Position numbers and translations under genes: made by a program
Notes under the pieces: model-generated
What the model was told of the DNA's origin: nothing
What the model saw: the letters and a program-made list of their open reading frames with translations, nothing else
Databases searched by the model: none
In this document: positions 7,972-15,665 of the stretch, in pieces
Layout: each line of letters starts with the position of its first letter
How positions within the stretch are numbered: the first letter of the stretch is position 1
Assembly (NCBI GenBank): GCA_045866275.1
Contig: BAAFRX010000003.1
Location: forward strand, 62,001 to 126,000
Direction of reading: 5' to 3'
Source of the DNA: Sideroxyarcus sp045866275
GTDB taxonomy: Bacteria; Pseudomonadota; Gammaproteobacteria; Burkholderiales; Gallionellaceae
Length of the DNA: 64,000 nucleotides

Positions 7972-8301
7972 TTAATAACCGCCTTTGCCCAGCGGTTGGG
8001 GTAGTCCGGCCACCTTGGCGGCCTGTTTGGCCGGCCCCATCGGGAACAGGTCATAGACGGCCTTGCTGTCTGCTTCCGGCCAGAATTCGTTGATGTCCTT
8101 CAACATGCTGCGGAAATGCGGGGTGTGCCCGTGCTCGCGGTATTGATCGCGCATGTAATTGATGATCTCCCAGTGTCTGGGCGTCAATTCGATGCCTTCG
8201 GCCGCCGCGATCACATTGACCACTTCTTCGCTGTAATCGGGTTGCAGCAGATAACCATCGTCATCGGTTTCGAGTTCATTGCCTGCGACTACATATCCCA
8301 T
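7972..8301 (-). CDS. DsrC/TusE-family protein lacking both C-terminal cysteines (RspA type)
   Basis: A 109-residue protein with the DsrC/TusE fold signature (DDDGYLLQPDYSEEV, HWEIINYMRDQY, LFPMGPAKQAA). In DsrC the arm ends in KQAC...GLPKPTGCV with two redox cysteines. Here the corresponding residues are Ala (KQAAKVAGLPQPLG) and Gly/Lys (GKGGY), so it cannot carry a trisulfide. Cysteine-free DsrC relatives have been named RspA and proposed to be regulatory. A canonical DsrC is encoded at 12961, so this is not its replacement. A ribosome site (AAGGAGGAT) precedes the ATG. Confidence 0.88.
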   Translation of the reverse strand: MGYVVAGNELETDDDGYLLQPDYSEEVVNVIAAAEGIELTPRHWEIINYMRDQYREHGHTPHFRSMLKDINEFWPEADSKAVYDLFPMGPAKQAAKVAGLPQPLGKGGY

Positions 8302-8338
8302 CTTATCCTCCTTCTGATTGAGTTAACGCAACGATATT

Positions 8339-8935
8339 TCATTCCAGACTGGTAATGGCCTTGTACGGCAGGAACACGCCGCAGCCAAAACATTTTTCCG
8401 CTCCCAACCCATTGCCTTGCAGCCGCAGCGATTCCTCCGGCTTGAGGTCGTGCACCACCAGACTGTAGCCGCTGATTTCGCGTGCGGCGCTTTTGAGCGT
8501 AACCCGCTTGCCGCAGATCAGGCCGGCTCCGATGGCCATGGCATCCAGACTGGCGCGGATGCCGCGCATGAACGTAATCTCATCCGCGCCACCGCTGACC
8601 AGCGGCGCGTGCAGGGTCGGGTAGGGCTGCAATCCGCGCACTTCGACGCTGCCGAGTTGCAGCCGGTGGCCGTCGATCTCCAGCATTTTTCCGTTGAGTG
8701 CGGCGACGGCATCCGCCATCTCCTCGGGCAGACGGATCAACAGTCGGGTGCGTTTGGACAACAGCAATTTGCCCTCATTGGCCGCAGTCCGCAAAGGTAC
8801 GATCCCCACGGCGGAAGACTCGGCCAATCTGGGCTGGTGTCTGACCAGCGCTTCCCACAGCGCGAAAGGATAGCCAGGCGGCAGGGTCGTGCCGTTGAGG
8901 GCGATGGAGATTTCGGTCATTGCGATAGTTTGCAT
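8339..8935 (-). CDS. Cas6/Cmx6-like protein without a CRISPR locus
   Basis: A 198-residue protein whose layout resembles Cmx6 (type I-MYXAN Cas6): an N-terminal 'LNGTTLPPGYPFALWEAL', then RTRLLIRLP and GHRLQLG strands, and a C-terminal glycine-rich end (GLGAEKCFGCGVFLPYK) like the G-loop of RAMP RNA-binding proteins. Cas6 normally cuts CRISPR precursor RNA. No CRISPR repeats or other cas genes lie in the window, and the gene is the second of a sulfur-linked operon, so the protein has probably been put to another use. The ATG at 8935 follows GAGG with good spacing. Confidence 0.65.
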   Translation of the reverse strand: MQTIAMTEISIALNGTTLPPGYPFALWEALVRHQPRLAESSAVGIVPLRTAANEGKLLLSKRTRLLIRLPEEMADAVAALNGKMLEIDGHRLQLGSVEVRGLQPYPTLHAPLVSGGADEITFMRGIRASLDAMAIGAGLICGKRVTLKSAAREISGYSLVVHDLKPEESLRLQGNGLGAEKCFGCGVFLPYKAITSLE

Positions 8936-8942
8936 GCAGTCC

Positions 8943-9158
8943 TCATTTTTCGGCCTGGTGCGCGACCCAGGCTTGAATGGATGCGGCCAATCGTTCCGCG
9001 GTTTGCGCGTCGATATCGAAAATGGTGAAACGCTTGCCTTCCCGAATGCGTATCCGCAACAGGCTCATGCCGCCTGCGGCGTGGTCTATTTGCTGCAGTT
9101 CGATCTGTTGTCCGCCCAAAGGAACGGTAAGTTTGTCCAGCTCTATTATCGAGGTCAT
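8943..9158 (-). CDS. Small conserved-looking protein, first gene of the divergent operon
   Basis: A 71-residue soluble protein starting MTSIIELDKLTVPLGG and containing 'GGMSLLRIRIREGKRF'. It may belong to a small uncharacterised family but I cannot name a function. The start at 9158 follows GGAG at the right distance; the longer frame to 9200 lacks a site. It is the promoter-proximal gene and shares the 9159-9471 intergenic region with dsrA. Confidence 0.65.
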   Translation of the reverse strand: MTSIIELDKLTVPLGGQQIELQQIDHAAGGMSLLRIRIREGKRFTIFDIDAQTAERLAASIQAWVAHQAEK

Positions 9159-9262
9159 GCTTTGCTTCTCCGGTTTGCCGACGTTGTCTGCGCTCAACAC
9201 AGCAGTTGGACAGCTGTGGACAGTTAAGCCAGTCTATCCGGAATGTGGTGTACTTTGAAATA

Positions 9263-9333
9263 CTACCCGGGTAGCGAAATTGCCTACCCATTAGGGTTAT
9301 TTTGCATAGCCGCTACGGGGTATGGTTACCCCG
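9263..9333. promoter_or_regulatory. Palindrome cluster between dsrA and the divergent RspA operon
   Basis: Three palindromes occur in 71 bp: CTACCCGGGTAG (9263-9274, perfect), CTACCCATTAGGGTTA (9284-9299, the TACCC boxes being 21 bp apart) and CGGGGTATGGTTACCCCG (9316-9333, 7-4-7). The TACCCAT at 9285 fits the NarL heptamer consensus TACYYMT. Their position between divergent operons suggests operators for a transcription factor. The rest of the 313-bp gap holds the presumed dsr leader and no further ORF. Function is inferred. Confidence 0.5.
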
Positions 9334-9471
9334 GAACTTGCCACGTAGTATCCCCAACCAGAAAGAATCTGGGTCGTTTCGCAAGGGACAGAACCCATAC
9401 GTATCCGAAATTCCAGGCCGCCATGCAAGCAGTCATTTGGCGTAACGCGATTGAATTGAAAGGAAAACACT

Positions 9472-10767
9472 ATGGCAAAGAAACTGCATGACACACCCAA
9501 TCTCGATCAACTCGAAAGCGGCCCGTGGCCCAGCTTTGTCACCGGTCTGAAGCATCTGGCCAAGGACAAGGATTATGTGGTTGACCTGCTGGGGCAACTG
9601 GAAGAATCCTACAAGACCAAGAAGGGCTACTGGAAGGGCGGCACCGTCGGCGTGTTCGGTTACGGCGGCGGGGTGATTCCCCGCTTCACCGAACTGAAGA
9701 ATGCGGACGGCACGCCCAAGTTCAAGGATGCGGCAGAGTTCCACACCTTGCGCGTCATGCCGCCGCCGGGCATGCACTACGACACGGACACGCTGCGCAA
9801 ATTCTGCGATATCTGGGAAAAGCACGGCTCCGGGCTGATCGCGTTCCACGGCCAGTCGGGCGACATCATGTTCCAGGGGGCAACCACCGACAACGTGCAG
9901 AAAGCGTTCGACGAGATCAACGAGATGGGTTTCGACATGGGCGGTGCCGGCCCGGCCGTGCGCACGTCGATGTCCTGTGTCGGTGCGGCGCGGTGTGAGC
10001 AGTCCTGCTACGACGAAGCCAGCGCGCATCGCGCGGTGCTGAACACCTTCCTTGACGATATCCACCGTCCCTCGCTTCCCTACAAGTTCAAGTTCAAGTT
10101 TTCCGGCTGTCCGAACGATTGCATGAACGCGATCCAGCGTTCCGACATGGCCGTGATCGGCACCTGGCGCGACAACATCCGTACCGACGAGGCGCTGGCG
10201 AAGAAATGGTTCGCCAAGCACGGCATGGACGAACTGGTGAACGATATCGTTGCGCGTTGCCCGACCAAGACCTTCCAGATCAAGGAAATCGGCAAGATCA
10301 AAAAGGGCGAGCATATCTCCAGCGTGGCGGTGAACGATACGCACGCCATCGAGATCAACAATCAGGACTGCGTGCGCTGCATGCACTGCATCAATGTGAT
10401 GACCGGCGCACTGGCACCCGGCAAGGACAAGGGCGCGACCGTGCTGATGGGCGGCAAGAGCCACCTCAAGATCGGCGGTTTGATGGGTACCGTGGTCATC
10501 CCGTTCATGAAGCTGGACACCGAAGAGGATCGGGAAAAGCTGATCGATTTCGGCCAGCGCGCGATCGATTTCTTTGCCGAGAATGCGCTGGAGCACGAAC
10601 GCACCGGCGAAATGATCGAGCGCATCGGCCTGGCCAACTTCCTCGATGCGATGGAACTGGATGTCGATCCGGCGATGGTCAATTCGCCGCGCATGAACCC
10701 CTACGTCCGCACTGACGGATGGGATGAGGAAGTCGCCAAGATCAAAGCCAAAAAACAAGCTGCCTGA
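9472..10767 (+). CDS. dsrA: Dissimilatory (oxidative-type) sulfite reductase alpha subunit
   Basis: A 431-residue protein. The siroheme-[4Fe-4S] ligands are visible as C169-X5-C175 and C213-X3-C217 (FSGCPNDC), and a ferredoxin insert carries CVRCMHC around residue 304. With DsrB it forms the alpha2-beta2 enzyme that, in sulfur oxidisers, converts sulfur delivered by DsrC to sulfite in the cytoplasm. It starts the dsr operon, ahead of dsrB by 11 bp, and has AAAGGA before its ATG. The direction of catalysis is inferred from dsrEFH, dsrL and dsrN in the same operon. Confidence 0.97.
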   Translation: MAKKLHDTPNLDQLESGPWPSFVTGLKHLAKDKDYVVDLLGQLEESYKTKKGYWKGGTVGVFGYGGGVIPRFTELKNADGTPKFKDAAEFHTLRVMPPPGMHYDTDTLRKFCDIWEKHGSGLIAFHGQSGDIMFQGATTDNVQKAFDEINEMGFDMGGAGPAVRTSMSCVGAARCEQSCYDEASAHRAVLNTFLDDIHRPSLPYKFKFKFSGCPNDCMNAIQRSDMAVIGTWRDNIRTDEALAKKWFAKHGMDELVNDIVARCPTKTFQIKEIGKIKKGEHISSVAVNDTHAIEINNQDCVRCMHCINVMTGALAPGKDKGATVLMGGKSHLKIGGLMGTVVIPFMKLDTEEDREKLIDFGQRAIDFFAENALEHERTGEMIERIGLANFLDAMELDVDPAMVNSPRMNPYVRTDGWDEEVAKIKAKKQAA

Positions 10768-10778
10768 GGAGATAGACA

Positions 10779-11876
10779 ATGAACCAAGCCGTTCAAGCTG
10801 CAGCCCCCGTCCAGAAGCGCAAGCCGAAGGAAACCGGGGTTCCCGACAACAAGAAATACCTGCACCCGTTGCTGGCGAAGAACTACGGCAACTGGAAATA
10901 CCATGACCGTCCCCGTCCCGGCGTGCTGCACCATGTTTCGCATACGGGCGACGAGGTGTGGACAGTGCGTGCCGGAACGCAGCGCCAGATGGATATCTTC
11001 ACCATTCGCAAGCTGTGCGACATCGCCGACACGTTCGCCGAAGGCCGGGTGCGTTTCACCATCCGTTCCAACATCGAGTTCATCGTGTCGGACGAGAAGA
11101 AAGTCAATCCGCTGATTGCCGAGCTGGAAAAGAACGGCTTCCCGGTCGGCGGCACCGGCAACTCGATCACCATGATCGCCCATACCCAGGGCTGGCTGCA
11201 TTGCGATATTCCGGGCACCGATGCGTCGGGCGTGGTGAAGGCGCTGATGGACGAGCTGTATGACGAATTCCGGCGTGAAGAGATGCCGAACCGCGTGCAC
11301 CTTTCGACCTCGTGCTGCGAAATCAACTGCGGCGGCCAGGCCGATCTTGCGGTCATCGTGCAGCATACCAAACCGCCCGTCATCAATCACGATCTGGTGG
11401 CGAATATCTGCGAGCGTCCCGCCGTGGTCGCGCGTTGTCCGGTGGCGGCCATCCGTCCCGCGATGGTCAACGGCAAGCCTTCGCTCGAGATCGACGAGGC
11501 AAAATGCATGTGCTGCGGCGCCTGCTACCCTCCCTGCCCGCCGATGCAGATCAACGATCCGGAGAATTCCAAGCTGGCGATCTGGGTCGGTGGCAAGAAT
11601 TCCAATGCGCGCGGCAAACCGACTTTCATGAAAATGGTGGCTTCCGGGCTGCCCAACAATGCGCCGCGCTGGCCGGAAGTCGGCGCCGTGGTGAAGAAGA
11701 TTCTCACTGTGTACAAGGAAGACGCGCGTCCGTGGGAGCGCCTCGCCGACTGGATCGACCGTATCGGCTGGCCGCGCTTCTTCGAGAAGACCGGCTTGCC
11801 TTTCACCAAGTACCTGATCGACGACTGGCGCGGTTCCCGCTACAACCTGAACGCTTCGGCGCATATCCGTTTCTGA
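10779..11876 (+). CDS. dsrB: Dissimilatory sulfite reductase beta subunit
   Basis: A 365-residue partner of DsrA. It shows the siroheme-region cysteines (STSCCEINCGGQ) and a [4Fe-4S] ferredoxin domain with CMCCGACYPPCPPM. It follows dsrA by 11 bp with its own ribosome site (GAGGAG), and dsrE follows 16 bp later. In the family DsrB holds the catalytically active siroheme. Length and motifs are normal. Confidence 0.97.
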   Translation: MNQAVQAAAPVQKRKPKETGVPDNKKYLHPLLAKNYGNWKYHDRPRPGVLHHVSHTGDEVWTVRAGTQRQMDIFTIRKLCDIADTFAEGRVRFTIRSNIEFIVSDEKKVNPLIAELEKNGFPVGGTGNSITMIAHTQGWLHCDIPGTDASGVVKALMDELYDEFRREEMPNRVHLSTSCCEINCGGQADLAVIVQHTKPPVINHDLVANICERPAVVARCPVAAIRPAMVNGKPSLEIDEAKCMCCGACYPPCPPMQINDPENSKLAIWVGGKNSNARGKPTFMKMVASGLPNNAPRWPEVGAVVKKILTVYKEDARPWERLADWIDRIGWPRFFEKTGLPFTKYLIDDWRGSRYNLNASAHIRF

Positions 11877-11892
11877 TTGAAAAGGAGAGGTA

Positions 11893-12252
11893 ATGAAGTT
11901 CGGAATTGTAGTCAACGAGGGGCCGTACCAGCATCAGGCCAGCGACTCCGCTTACCTCTTTGCCAAGGCGGCGATTGCCAAAGGGCATGAGGTCTGGCGC
12001 GTGTTCTTCTACCACGATGGGGTCAATAATGCGTCCCGGCTCACCGAGCCGCCGCAGGATGACCGCCATATCGTGAACCGCTGGGGCAAGTTGGCCGAAG
12101 AGCACAAGGTCGATCTGGTGGTGTGCGTTGCGGCGGCATTGCGGCGCGGGATCAAGGAAGAGAATCTTGCGCAGGGTTTCCGCATCTCGGGTCTGGGGCA
12201 GTTGGTCGAGGCCGGCATCAAGTGTGACCGCCTGGTCACCTTCGGCGATTGA
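11893..12252 (+). CDS. dsrE: DsrE subunit of the DsrEFH sulfurtransferase
   Basis: A 119-residue protein of the DsrE fold with the persulfide-carrying cysteine at C78 (LVVCVAAALRRGI), the same position as in Allochromatium vinosum DsrE. The DsrE2F2H2 hexamer receives sulfur from TusA and gives it to DsrC. dsrF follows 9 bp downstream. dsrEFH in a dsr operon is a marker of oxidative sulfur metabolism. Confidence 0.96.
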   Translation: MKFGIVVNEGPYQHQASDSAYLFAKAAIAKGHEVWRVFFYHDGVNNASRLTEPPQDDRHIVNRWGKLAEEHKVDLVVCVAAALRRGIKEENLAQGFRISGLGQLVEAGIKCDRLVTFGD

Positions 12253-12261
12253 GGGGGCGAG

Positions 12262-12627
12262 ATGAGCAACGCTAAAAAATTCATGTTCGTCAACCGCAAG
12301 GCTCCCTACGGCACGATCTACGCCCTCGAATCGCTGGAGGTGGTGTTGATCACCGCCGCTTTCGACCAGGATGTGTCGCTGGCCTTCCTTGATGACGGCG
12401 TCTATCAACTCAAGAAGGGCCAGCAGACCAAGGGCATCGAGACCAAGAATTTTTCTCCTGCCTACCGCGCCTTGGAAGACTACGATATTGAAAAGTTGTA
12501 TGTCGAAAAAGAGGCATTGGCAGCACGCGGATTGAGCGAGGAAGATTTGCTGGTCGATGTGACGGTCCTGAGCCGCGCCGAACTGGGCGCGTTGATGGAT
12601 GAACAAGACGTGATCTTGAGTTTCTAG
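12262..12627 (+). CDS. dsrF: DsrF subunit of the DsrEFH sulfurtransferase
   Basis: A 121-residue DsrE-fold protein of the DsrF type (KFMFVNRKAPYGTIYALESL). It has no cysteine, so it is structural within the hexamer rather than a sulfur carrier. It is tightly spaced between dsrE and dsrH. Confidence 0.95.
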   Translation: MSNAKKFMFVNRKAPYGTIYALESLEVVLITAAFDQDVSLAFLDDGVYQLKKGQQTKGIETKNFSPAYRALEDYDIEKLYVEKEALAARGLSEEDLLVDVTVLSRAELGALMDEQDVILSF

Positions 12628-12635
12628 GGGGATAC

Positions 12636-12932
12636 ATGCTACACATCATCAACAAATCGCCCATGACCAGCGTCGCGCTGGAGAGTTGCCTGAATACCGC
12701 AACTGGCGGCGACATTCTGCTGATTGAGGATGGCGTTTATGCGGCCACGCGCGGGAGCGCGATGGAAGCAAAGGTGCTGGGCGCGACGGGGAAGTTCAAG
12801 ATTCATGTTTTGCTGCCCGACCTTGAGGCGCGCGGCCTCGGGGACAGGATCATCGACGGCGTATCGCCGGTGGACTATGCCGGCTTTGTCGACCTGGCGG
12901 CCAATAACAAGAATTGCCAATCCTGGCTTTAA
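12636..12932 (+). CDS. dsrH: DsrH subunit of the DsrEFH sulfurtransferase
   Basis: A 98-residue DsrH/TusB-family protein with the conserved cysteine near the N-terminus (C18, ALESCL) and the 'LLIEDGVYAAT' strand of the family. It completes the DsrE2F2H2 complex. It follows dsrF by 8 bp and precedes dsrC by 28 bp. Confidence 0.95.
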   Translation: MLHIINKSPMTSVALESCLNTATGGDILLIEDGVYAATRGSAMEAKVLGATGKFKIHVLLPDLEARGLGDRIIDGVSPVDYAGFVDLAANNKNCQSWL

Positions 12933-12960
12933 TCAGCAATACACGTGAGGAGAAAATAGC

Positions 12961-13296
12961 ATGGCAAGCATCGAGGTAAACGGCAAATCGTACGAAACAG
13001 ACGAAGAAGGCTATCTGGTCAACCTGGGCGAATGGAATGCCGACGTGGCGAATTACATCGCCAAGACCGAAAGCATCGACATGACCGAACAACACTGGGA
13101 AGTCATCAATTTCCTGCGCGAGTATTTCGATGAATACCAGATCGCTCCGGCGGTGCGTGTGCTGACCAAGGCGATCGGCAAAAAACTGGGCGCGGATAAA
13201 GGAAACAGCGAATACCTGTACGGCCTGTTCCCGTACGGTCCCGGCAAGCAGGCGTGCAAGATCGCCGGGCTGCCGAAACCGACCGGCTGCGTATAA
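12961..13296 (+). CDS. dsrC: DsrC sulfur-carrying substrate protein
   Basis: A 111-residue protein ending KQACKIAGLPKPTGCV. Both functional cysteines are present, C99 and the penultimate C110, so it can form the protein trisulfide or disulfide that links DsrAB to the membrane complex DsrMKJOP. It accepts sulfur from DsrEFH. This intact copy contrasts with the cysteine-free paralogue at 7972. Ribosome site GAGGAG precedes the ATG. A bulged hairpin follows at 13314. Confidence 0.97.
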   Translation: MASIEVNGKSYETDEEGYLVNLGEWNADVANYIAKTESIDMTEQHWEVINFLREYFDEYQIAPAVRVLTKAIGKKLGADKGNSEYLYGLFPYGPGKQACKIAGLPKPTGCV

Positions 13297-13313
13297 AAAG
13301 CAGGATTGGGGAT

Positions 13314-13339
13314 CGAGGATTGGACCCTGTCCATCCTCG
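13314..13339 (+). other. Hairpin between dsrC and dsrM
   Basis: CGAGGA-t-TGGA pairs with TCCATCCTCG across a 5-base loop: a 10-bp stem with one bulge. No T-run follows, so it is more likely an mRNA-stability or partial attenuation element. It could help the high expression of the upstream genes relative to dsrMKLJOPN. Confidence 0.45.
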
Positions 13340-13382
13340 CCCCCGTCCCCGGATGTCCCTTTCAAGCGAATAGACCAAAACG

Positions 13383-14108
13383 ATGAGCGTACTCTTCGCA
13401 ATTCTGTTTTATCTTGCGACGCTGTTTTTTGTCGTGGGATTACTCTCGCGTATCGCGATTTATGCGCGGACGCCCGCGCCACTGAAGATCCCGACAACAC
13501 CGGCACCGACAACCGGGGGCGGTGTAGTGCTGCGCATGGCGCGCGAAGTCGTGTTCTTTGAAAGCCTGTTCAAGGCCAATCTGTGGATATGGTCCATGGG
13601 CTGGCTGTTCCATGCCAGTCTCGCGCTGGTACTCATGCGCCATCTGCGTTATTTCACCGAACCCGTCTGGGGTTGGGTTGCCCTGATCCAGCCGTTCGGC
13701 CTGTATGCGGGGATCACCATGCTGCTCGGCTTGTGCGGGCTCTGGGTGCGCCGGATTTTTGTCGAACGCATCCGTTACATTTCGACGCCGTCCGATCACC
13801 TTTGGCTGGTGCTGCTCATCGGTATTGCCGGTTCCGGCTTGCTGATGCAGTTCGTGCTGCATACCGACGTGATTGCGGTGAAGTCGTTCTTCACCGGCTG
13901 GCTCGGGTTCGATATTGGCCAATTGCCTGCGGATCCGGTCTTGCTGCTGCACCTGTCACTGGTCATCGCCTTGCTGGCTTTGTTCCCGGTCAGCAAGCTG
14001 CTGCACGCACCGGGTGTGTTTTTCTCGCCCACCCGCAACCAGACCGACAATCCCCGCGAACACCGGCACTTGAGCGGGTGGGGCAGCAAAATGGAATCGG
14101 AGAATTGA
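13383..14108 (+). CDS. dsrM: DsrM cytochrome b-type membrane subunit
   Basis: A 241-residue NarI-like membrane protein with about five hydrophobic helices and histidines placed in helices (WLFHASLALVLMRHLRY, FVLHTDVIAVK) fit to bind two b hemes. It forms the quinone-linked part of DsrMKJOP and exchanges electrons with DsrK in the cytoplasm. Its stop is 1 bp from the dsrK start, so the two are translated together. Confidence 0.95.
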   Translation: MSVLFAILFYLATLFFVVGLLSRIAIYARTPAPLKIPTTPAPTTGGGVVLRMAREVVFFESLFKANLWIWSMGWLFHASLALVLMRHLRYFTEPVWGWVALIQPFGLYAGITMLLGLCGLWVRRIFVERIRYISTPSDHLWLVLLIGIAGSGLLMQFVLHTDVIAVKSFFTGWLGFDIGQLPADPVLLLHLSLVIALLALFPVSKLLHAPGVFFSPTRNQTDNPREHRHLSGWGSKMESEN

Positions 14109-14109
14109 G

Positions 14110-15642
14110 ATGGCGGACATCACCGCACCGGCCTATCGCACCATCCCCATCATCCCCAAGCTGATTCCCGGCGCGATGGAGGGGAAGGGGCCGTACACCG
14201 CCAATGAAAAGCTGCAGGAGGCGCTCGGTTTCCCGGGGCAACTGGTCGAGGACTGGCATGACAAGGCCATCGCCAAGATGGGCGAATTGCTGGAGAAGTA
14301 CCGCTCGGTGCGGGTGTTCATGGATGCCTGTGTGCATTGCGGTGCCTGTTCGGACAAATGCCATTACTTCATCGGCACGGCAGATCCGAAGAACATGCCG
14401 GTGGCGCGCCAGGATCTGATGCGCAGCGTCTATCGCCGCTATTTCACGCTGCCCGGGAAACTGTTCCCCAAACTGGTTGGCGCGCGCGATCTGACGCGCG
14501 AAGTGCTGGACGAGTGGTACAACTATTTCCATCAGTGCTCCGAATGCCGGCGCTGTTCGGTGTTCTGCCCTTACGGCATCGATACCGCCGAGATCACCAT
14601 GGCGGCGCGGGAAATTCTGGCCGAAGTCGGGATGGGGATGAAATATTCGAACGAGATTATCGGCAAGGTGCACAAGATCGGCAACAACCTCGGCCTGCCC
14701 GGTCCCGCGCTGACGGATACCATGGAGGGGCTGGAAGAGGATGTGAAGGAAGCGACCGGCATCGACGTGCGTTTCCCGATCGATGTCAAGGGCGCTGAAG
14801 TGCTGCTGATCACCCCTTCCGCCGACTTCTTTGCCGAGCCGCACATCGACAGCCTGATCGGCTATGCCAAGGTGTTCCACGCGACCGGCACCAGCTGGAC
14901 GCTCTCCTCGATGTCTTCGGAAGCCGCCAACTTCGGCCTGTTCATCGGCAACTACGAGCAACTGCGCAAGGTTGCCTTGCGCATTCGCCAGGCCGCCCTG
15001 GAGTTGGGCGTCAAGCGCATCGTGGTCGGCGAGTGCGGTCATGCCTGGCGGGTGGCCTACAGTTTCTGGAACACCTTGAGCGGCGTGGGCGAAGGCGCGG
15101 ACGAGAATGACCGTTTCGCGCAGATGCTGCAAAAACAACTCGACCACCGCTACCGCCAGCCCACCCACATCTGCGAGTTCACCCTCGACATGATTGAGCG
15201 CGGTGCGCTGTCTTTCGATAAATCGAAAAATGACAAGCACGTCATCACCTTCCACGATTCCTGCAATGTTGCACGCGGTTCGCGCATGGGCGATCGCCCG
15301 GGCGGCCAGTTCGAAATTCCGCGCAGTGTGATCAGGGCGGTGGCAAACAATTTTGTCGAGATGGACCCGCATACCACGCGTGAACAGACTTTCTGTTGCG
15401 GTGGTGGCGGCGGTCTGCTGACCGATGACTTGATGGATCTGCGGGTCAAGGGCGCGCTGCCGCGCATGGAGGCGCTGCAACAGGTGGTCGATGATAAGGG
15501 CGTCAATTTCCTTGCCCTGATCTGTGCCATCTGTAAGACCCAATTTACCAAGGTCGCGCCCTATTACGGGTTCGATCGCAAGATGGTCGGAGGCGTGCAT
15601 CAACTGGTCAGCAACGCAATCATTCTGGGCGACAAGCGCTAA
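14110..15642 (+). CDS. dsrK: DsrK HdrD-like Fe-S catalytic subunit
   Basis: A 510-residue cytoplasmic Fe-S protein. Two [4Fe-4S] ferredoxin motifs lie near the N-terminus (CVHCGACSDKCHYF and CSECRRCSVFCPYG). CCG-type motifs for the special cubane of heterodisulfide reductases are in the C-terminal half (HDSCNVARG and CCGGGGGLL). It interacts with DsrC and is thought to oxidise or release DsrC trisulfide while passing electrons to DsrM. It is directly coupled to dsrM and followed 23 bp later by dsrL. Confidence 0.96.
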   Translation: MADITAPAYRTIPIIPKLIPGAMEGKGPYTANEKLQEALGFPGQLVEDWHDKAIAKMGELLEKYRSVRVFMDACVHCGACSDKCHYFIGTADPKNMPVARQDLMRSVYRRYFTLPGKLFPKLVGARDLTREVLDEWYNYFHQCSECRRCSVFCPYGIDTAEITMAAREILAEVGMGMKYSNEIIGKVHKIGNNLGLPGPALTDTMEGLEEDVKEATGIDVRFPIDVKGAEVLLITPSADFFAEPHIDSLIGYAKVFHATGTSWTLSSMSSEAANFGLFIGNYEQLRKVALRIRQAALELGVKRIVVGECGHAWRVAYSFWNTLSGVGEGADENDRFAQMLQKQLDHRYRQPTHICEFTLDMIERGALSFDKSKNDKHVITFHDSCNVARGSRMGDRPGGQFEIPRSVIRAVANNFVEMDPHTTREQTFCCGGGGGLLTDDLMDLRVKGALPRMEALQQVVDDKGVNFLALICAICKTQFTKVAPYYGFDRKMVGGVHQLVSNAIILGDKR

Positions 15643-15665
15643 ATTCACTGGAGGCAGGAGAAACT

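Noticed and set aside
8339..8935. Cas6-like gene taken as part of a CRISPR-Cas locus
   Set aside because: No direct-repeat array or other cas genes anywhere in the window.
9433..10779. Long minus-strand ORF (448 codons) opposite dsrA
   Set aside because: It mirrors the high-GC dsrA coding frame, has no recognisable motif, and dsrA is certain.
13314..13339. dsrC-dsrM hairpin as a true Rho-independent terminator
   Set aside because: No T-run follows and the downstream dsrMKLJOPN genes have no clear separate promoter.
13990..15648. 552-codon minus-strand ORF opposite dsrK
   Set aside because: Shadow of dsrK with unusual His/Gln/Asp-rich composition and no domain.
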